Below are positions 8,178-10,270 of a stretch of DNA of 10,270 bases, piece by piece. Location: NCBI GenBank assembly GCA_023250495.1, contig JAHFAP010000106.1, positions 1-10,270 of the forward strand, read 5' to 3'. Below the pieces are notes generated by a model. It searched no databases and was not told the DNA's origin. It saw nothing but the letters and a program-made list of their open reading frames with translations. Within the stretch, counting starts at the first letter, position 1. The number at the start of each line of letters is the position of its first letter. The DNA comes from Deltaproteobacteria bacterium (GTDB lineage Bacteria; Desulfobacterota; Binatia; UBA9968). Position numbers and translations under genes: made by a program.

Positions 8178-8660
8178 CTACGCGGAAGCTGTCCTTTTTC
8201 CGTCGCTTCTTCGGTCGCGCCGAGAAACTTCGCGGCCCAGCCGCCCGGTTACGCGCCGGACCTCTCCGTTCAGCTCGCGCACGAGGTTGCCGATGCCGAG
8301 AGAAAATACAAATTGCCGATCCATGGCGTCGAGAATTTTGTTTCTGTCGCTCGTCAGGACAAAGAGTTTATCGCCATCCGTGAGGTAGCGGAGCGACTGG
8401 AGCGGCTGCGTCTGGTCGGGAAAGGAGTCCCTGAGATGGCGCAGGCAACGGCGGATCTTCTGCAAGCTGAGTCCATGGCCGGCGAGATCCTTGACCACCT
8501 TGAGCTGCACTAGGTCGGAGAAAGAATAGAGACGCTTGGTTCCCCTGCCCTCAGCCGTCTTCACCGACGGCCGGATGAACCCCTGCTCATCCCAGTATTG
8601 AATCTGCCTGAGACTCACGCCGACGATGCGGCTCACCGTCTTGCTGTCGAAGTTCTCCAT
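8178..8660 (-). CDS. MerR-family transcriptional regulator, operon leader
   Basis: This is a DNA-binding regulator of 160 residues. An N-terminal winged helix-turn-helix of the MerR type covers residues 5-75: TVSRIVGVSLRQIQYWDEQG, then the wing GRGTKRLYSFSDLVQLKVVKDL. The remaining part is helical with a basic tail (EVSRRDRRSDGKR). It has a single cysteine (C72) and no metal- or drug-binding C-terminal module, so the signal it responds to cannot be told. The ATG at 8658-8660 is chosen over a GTG two codons upstream because a strong GGAGGTGA ribosome-binding site (8663-8670) overlaps that GTG and is placed for the ATG. The gene sits under a sigma70-like promoter with a perfect palindrome over the start point, which suggests autoregulation. 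It leads the mutS-amidase-glnD-xerD operon and ends 5 bases before mutS. Confidence 0.9.
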   Translation of the reverse strand: MENFDSKTVSRIVGVSLRQIQYWDEQGFIRPSVKTAEGRGTKRLYSFSDLVQLKVVKDLAGHGLSLQKIRRCLRHLRDSFPDQTQPLQSLRYLTDGDKLFVLTSDRNKILDAMDRQFVFSLGIGNLVRELNGEVRRVTGRLGREVSRRDRRSDGKRTASA

Positions 8661-8662
8661 CC

Positions 8663-8670
8663 TCACCTCC
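8663..8670 (-). promoter_or_regulatory. Ribosome-binding site that fixes the MerR gene start
   Basis: On the minus strand GGAGGTGA matches the anti-Shine-Dalgarno sequence over eight bases. Its GGAGG core ends five bases before the ATG at 8658-8660. It overlaps the in-frame GTG at 8664-8666, which therefore cannot be the start served by this site. Confidence 0.8.
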
Positions 8671-8676
8671 GTGAAA

Positions 8677-8696
8677 TGAAAACAACGATGTTTTCA
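8677..8696. promoter_or_regulatory. Perfect palindrome, candidate operator of the MerR regulator
   Basis: The arms TGAAAACA (8677-8684) and TGTTTTCA (8689-8696) are perfect inverted copies around a 4-base centre. The element starts 2 bases downstream of the predicted -10 box, so it covers the expected transcription start, and it ends 16 bases before the MerR ATG. The two-fold symmetry suits a dimeric regulator, and the neighbouring MerR protein is the obvious candidate. Classical MerR activators bind inside a long 19-20 base spacer. Here the spacer is a normal 17 bases and the site overlaps the start point, which suggests repression. There is no T-run, so it is not a terminator. Confidence 0.6.
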
Positions 8697-8698
8697 GC

Positions 8699-8727
8699 AG
8701 GATAGAGAGGTCGGGGTAGAATGTCAA
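8699..8727 (-). promoter_or_regulatory. Sigma70-type promoter of the MerR-mutS-amidase-glnD-xerD operon
   Basis: On the minus strand a perfect -35 box TTGACA (8722-8727) is followed by a 17-base spacer and the -10 box TATCCT (8699-8704; four of six consensus bases). The predicted start lies near 8692, giving a leader of about 30 bases before the MerR ATG. It is the only good promoter I see upstream of the five-gene run. Confidence 0.7.
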
Positions 8728-8786
8728 GAAGGACGATTTCGGTGGGCTGCAGGAATTTGCCCTTCTGATTGCGCCGGCCCAAAGGG

Positions 8787-8811
8787 AAGTTTACGTGGCG
8801 CGGGTAAACTT
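8787..8811. repeat. Inverted repeat across the stop codon of the small membrane-protein gene
   Basis: Perfect 8-base arms AAGTTTAC (8787-8794) and GTAAACTT (8804-8811) flank a 9-base loop. The TAA stop of the upstream gene (8791-8793) lies inside the first arm. No T-tract follows on the minus strand, so it is not a textbook intrinsic terminator. It could be a weak transcript end, an mRNA-stabilising hairpin or a protein-binding site. Confidence 0.4.
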
Positions 8812-9117
8812 GCGGGCAAAATCATTTTGCAACTTTTCCAGCTCCGAGCGGCGTCCAAAAACCTTGATGGTTTTATCTCCGCGCTTTGGCACGACCACGC
8901 GAAACGGACCGGCCCATTCAGACCGCGGAACGATGCTACGGTAGTCCCGCGGCAACTCATCCTCGAACACTTTCCAGCAGGCATTTGCCATGAAGTGATC
9001 GTAGGCGGCGTCCGGATGATTCGCCACGATCCGCCAGAACCCCAACCTCCCCGGTCTGAGAACCCAGAACCAAAAGACGGCTATGCCTAGAATAATCAGT
9101 CCCAGGATTTGTAGCAT
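8791..9117 (-). CDS. Small single-span membrane protein of unknown function
   Basis: I do not recognise this 108-residue protein. It opens with one strongly hydrophobic segment at about residues 2-20 (LGLIILGIAVFWFWVL) followed by RPGR. The positive charge suggests the rest faces the cytoplasm. The soluble part is rich in aromatic and charged residues (NHPDAAYDHF, SEWAGPFRVVVP) and ends in a basic helix (SELEKLQNDFARKF). The ATG at 9115-9117 is preferred over an upstream ATG at 9169-9171 because AGAGG lies six bases before it and the hydrophobic segment then sits right at the N-terminus, while the upstream ATG has no such site. It lies 130 bases before the MerR gene. The operon promoter starts in that gap, so this gene is probably separate from the mutS operon. 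Confidence 0.65.
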   Translation of the reverse strand: MLQILGLIILGIAVFWFWVLRPGRLGFWRIVANHPDAAYDHFMANACWKVFEDELPRDYRSIVPRSEWAGPFRVVVPKRGDKTIKVFGRRSELEKLQNDFARKFTRAT

Positions 9118-9164
9118 TAAGTGCCTCTTTCCGGGAGCAATTCGTTCGCGTCCTTCACTACAAC

Positions 9165-9265
9165 ACCACAACTTGGTTGCACTCGGCCTCCTCGCTCGAC
9201 GTACGAAAAGAGTACGCCTGCGCTCGTCGGTTCCTCGCGCGCCTTGTATCTGGGACCTTTTTGAC
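9165..9265. repeat. Imperfect palindromic intergenic element
   Basis: The centre is GTAC (9201-9204), a 7-base loop and GTAC (9212-9215), extended by ACG/CGC on the flanks (GACGTAC against GTACGCC, with one wobble or mismatch). The outer arms are GC-rich and only partly complementary. A smaller hairpin, CAAC-TTG-GTTG, lies at 9169-9179. On the minus strand the text GGTCCCAGATACAAGGCGCG ahead of a GTAC-centred hairpin resembles, from memory, a dispersed palindromic element common between genes in uncultivated deltaproteobacterial-type genomes. No second copy is in this window, so the family assignment is inferred. It fills most of the 177-base gap between the cupin and the small membrane-protein gene, and I see no gene in that gap. 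Confidence 0.45.
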
Positions 9266-9294
9266 CGGCCTGAGAGATGCAGCCGGGTTTGAAA

Positions 9295-9768
9295 TCAACT
9301 GCACGGCTTCGGATGCGCCGGATCGACCCAGTAAACTTCTTCCGGTTGCTCCACCGCGGCGATATCGAGATTCACGACGATGGGTTCTTGATCACTCCGG
9401 ACCACCACGCACATGAGAGGTTCATTGGCCAGCGCGTTGATCTCTTGATGAGGGACGAACGGCGGTACAAAGATAAAATCCCCGGGGCCCGCGTCAGCGA
9501 CAAACTCCAACCGCTCTCCCCACCGCATCCTTGCTCTACCGCTGATCACATAAATGATACTTTCCAGCTCCCCGTGATGATGCGGCGCGGTCTTCGCATT
9601 CGGATGGATTTCGACCTTTCCGGCCCAGAGTTTGGTAGCCCCCGCCATCGCGCGGTTGATCGCAGCGGCACGAGTCATACCGGGAGTTTGCGGCGTATTC
9701 AGGTCAAGCTGGTTACTGTCGACGATGCGAACGCCGTGGTCGCGCCATTTCGGTTTACCTTGGCTCAT
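9295..9768 (-). CDS. Single-domain cupin protein
   Basis: This 157-residue protein has one beta-barrel cupin domain. Motif 1 is PHHHGELESIIYVISG (residues 62-77), giving likely metal ligands among H63-H65 and E69. Motif 2 is GDFIFVPPFVPHQEIN (96-111), with H107 as the fourth ligand. A mononuclear metal site is therefore expected. The N-terminus is hydrophilic with no signal peptide, so it is cytoplasmic. Such small cupins include dioxygenases, isomerases, sugar- or aromatic-compound enzymes and ligand sensors; the sequence does not say which. The ATG at 9766-9768 has a strong GGAGG site eight bases upstream (9777-9781). It lies downstream of, and on the same strand as, the molybdoenzyme gene, 182 bases away, so a shared role in oxidising small organic compounds is possible but inferred. 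Confidence 0.88.
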   Translation of the reverse strand: MSQGKPKWRDHGVRIVDSNQLDLNTPQTPGMTRAAAINRAMAGATKLWAGKVEIHPNAKTAPHHHGELESIIYVISGRARMRWGERLEFVADAGPGDFIFVPPFVPHQEINALANEPLMCVVVRSDQEPIVVNLDIAAVEQPEEVYWVDPAHPKPCS

Positions 9769-9826
9769 AGCTTCTTCCTCCCCCAGTAATCACGATTCGA
9801 CCTCCGCGACCGCCTTTGTCTCCGTT

Positions 9827-9862
9827 CTCCGCCGTGATCGGAAGAGATTTGACCTGGACGCC
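9827..9862 (-). pseudogene. Relic of a second molybdopterin-subunit gene 3' end
   Basis: These 36 bases match 9981-10016, inside the molybdopterin-subunit gene, at 30 of 36 positions. Read in the same frame they encode GVQVKSLPITAE against GVRIKSLPITAE. Three of the six differences are silent third-position changes, and the others give I/V and R/Q, which is the pattern of two coding copies that diverged under selection. An in-frame TGA at 9893-9895 closes the frame upstream, and the downstream sequence no longer resembles the gene. This is therefore most simply a leftover of a paralogous or duplicated gene whose body was deleted. The cupin's ribosome-binding site follows about 45 bases downstream. 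Confidence 0.6.
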
Positions 9863-9950
9863 CCTCACAGCAGAGGGCGCAAACCTCACCTGTCATATCT
9901 AATGCTTTTTTACGTTTCATAAGCTGTGATGATTAAAACGATGCGACAGA

Positions 9951-10270
9951 CTAACACCTATTTAAGGCCTCCAAGACTTTTTCCGCCGTGATTGGAAGAG
10001 ACTTGATCCTGACGCCGACGGCGTCTTCGACGGCGTTGGCGATCGCCGCGGACGTTGGCATGATCGACGTCTCGCCGATGCTCATGCTGTTGTACGGGCC
10101 GCTGCCCGCGTTGGACTGAATGACGGTGGTTTTGAGAGGAGGGATATCTTGAATCGTGGGAATCTTGTAGTCGCCGAGATTCGCGGTCGCGACTTTGCCG
10201 CCTTCGTCGATGGCGACCTCTTCCATCCGGGCCTGGCCCATCCCCATGACGACGCCGCCGTCGATCTGTC
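9951..10270 (-). CDS. Xanthine dehydrogenase family molybdopterin-binding subunit, C-terminal part
   Basis: Only the C-terminus is in the window; the frame is open to the right edge, where the gene continues. The visible ~106 residues start with QIDGGVVMGMGQARMEEV, matching the conserved glycine-rich GQ stretch of the large molybdenum hydroxylase subunit (XdhA/CoxL type). Next come TANLGDYKIPTIQDIPPLKT and the active-site region MSIGETSIMPTSAAIANAV, where the Glu of the GE pair (codon 10071-10073) corresponds to the catalytic base of xanthine dehydrogenases. The protein ends VLEALNRC at a TAG at 9951-9953. These enzymes hydroxylate purines, aldehydes, aromatic heterocycles or CO using a molybdenum cofactor and electrons passed through FeS and FAD partners. 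The substrate cannot be read from this fragment. A diverged copy of its tail lies just downstream at 9827-9862. Confidence 0.92.
   Translation of the reverse strand, partial: QIDGGVVMGMGQARMEEVAIDEGGKVATANLGDYKIPTIQDIPPLKTTVIQSNAGSGPYNSMSIGETSIMPTSAAIANAVEDAVGVRIKSLPITAEKVLEALNRC

Noticed and set aside
8664..8666. GTG start for the MerR gene two codons upstream
   Set aside because: The GGAGGTGA ribosome-binding site physically overlaps this codon; the ATG at 8658-8660 is correctly spaced.
9169..9171. Upstream ATG extending the small membrane protein by 18 residues
   Set aside because: It has no ribosome-binding site, and the extension would place a polar, cysteine-containing stretch ahead of the membrane segment inside the palindromic element; the ATG at 9115-9117 has a good site.
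9262..9290. Possible terminator hairpin after the cupin gene (CCGGCTG against CAGGCCGG)
   Set aside because: The stem is short with a bulge and is followed on the minus strand by an A-run rather than a T-run, so it is not a convincing intrinsic terminator.

Overview
The window looks like a chromosomal segment of an uncultivated Gram-negative bacterium with moderately high GC. The gene set and order (regulator, mutS, AMIN-type amidase, glnD, xerD) and the style of the MerR protein recall deltaproteobacterial lineages (Desulfobacterota or Binatota-like) or candidate phyla such as Rokubacteria or NC10. That placement is an inference from protein style and gene order, not from a marker alignment. 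Every gene I can support lies on the minus strand, so transcription runs from high to low coordinates.

Right end (about 9295-10270): the last ~106 codons of a xanthine-dehydrogenase-type molybdopterin subunit run in from beyond the window. A 182-base gap follows, then a small cupin gene. Inside that gap is a diverged second copy of the 3' end of the molybdopterin gene. Below the cupin lie an imperfect palindromic intergenic element and a short gene for a single-span membrane protein of unknown function.

Centre (about 276-8727): one tightly packed operon. A good sigma70-type promoter (TTGACA, 17-base spacer, TATCCT) is followed by a perfect 8+8 palindrome over the predicted transcription start. 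A MerR-family regulator then leads mutS (mismatch repair), an exported N-acetylmuramoyl-L-alanine amidase (cell-wall cleavage), glnD (nitrogen sensing through PII) and xerD (chromosome dimer resolution). Gaps are 5, 5 and 10 bases, and glnD and xerD overlap by 29 bases, so the five are probably co-transcribed. The palindrome is the natural candidate operator for autoregulation by the MerR protein, which would place repair, wall, nitrogen and recombination functions under one switch.

Left end (1-275): no intact gene. It holds a 39-codon stretch that looks like the decayed 3' end of a minus-strand gene, next to two tandem degenerate repeats resembling an insertion-sequence terminus.

No tRNA, rRNA, CRISPR array or complete mobile element is visible. 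The core operon is ordinary housekeeping. The less usual parts are the MerR promoter/operator, the duplicated molybdoenzyme tail, the palindromic intergenic element and the debris at the left edge.
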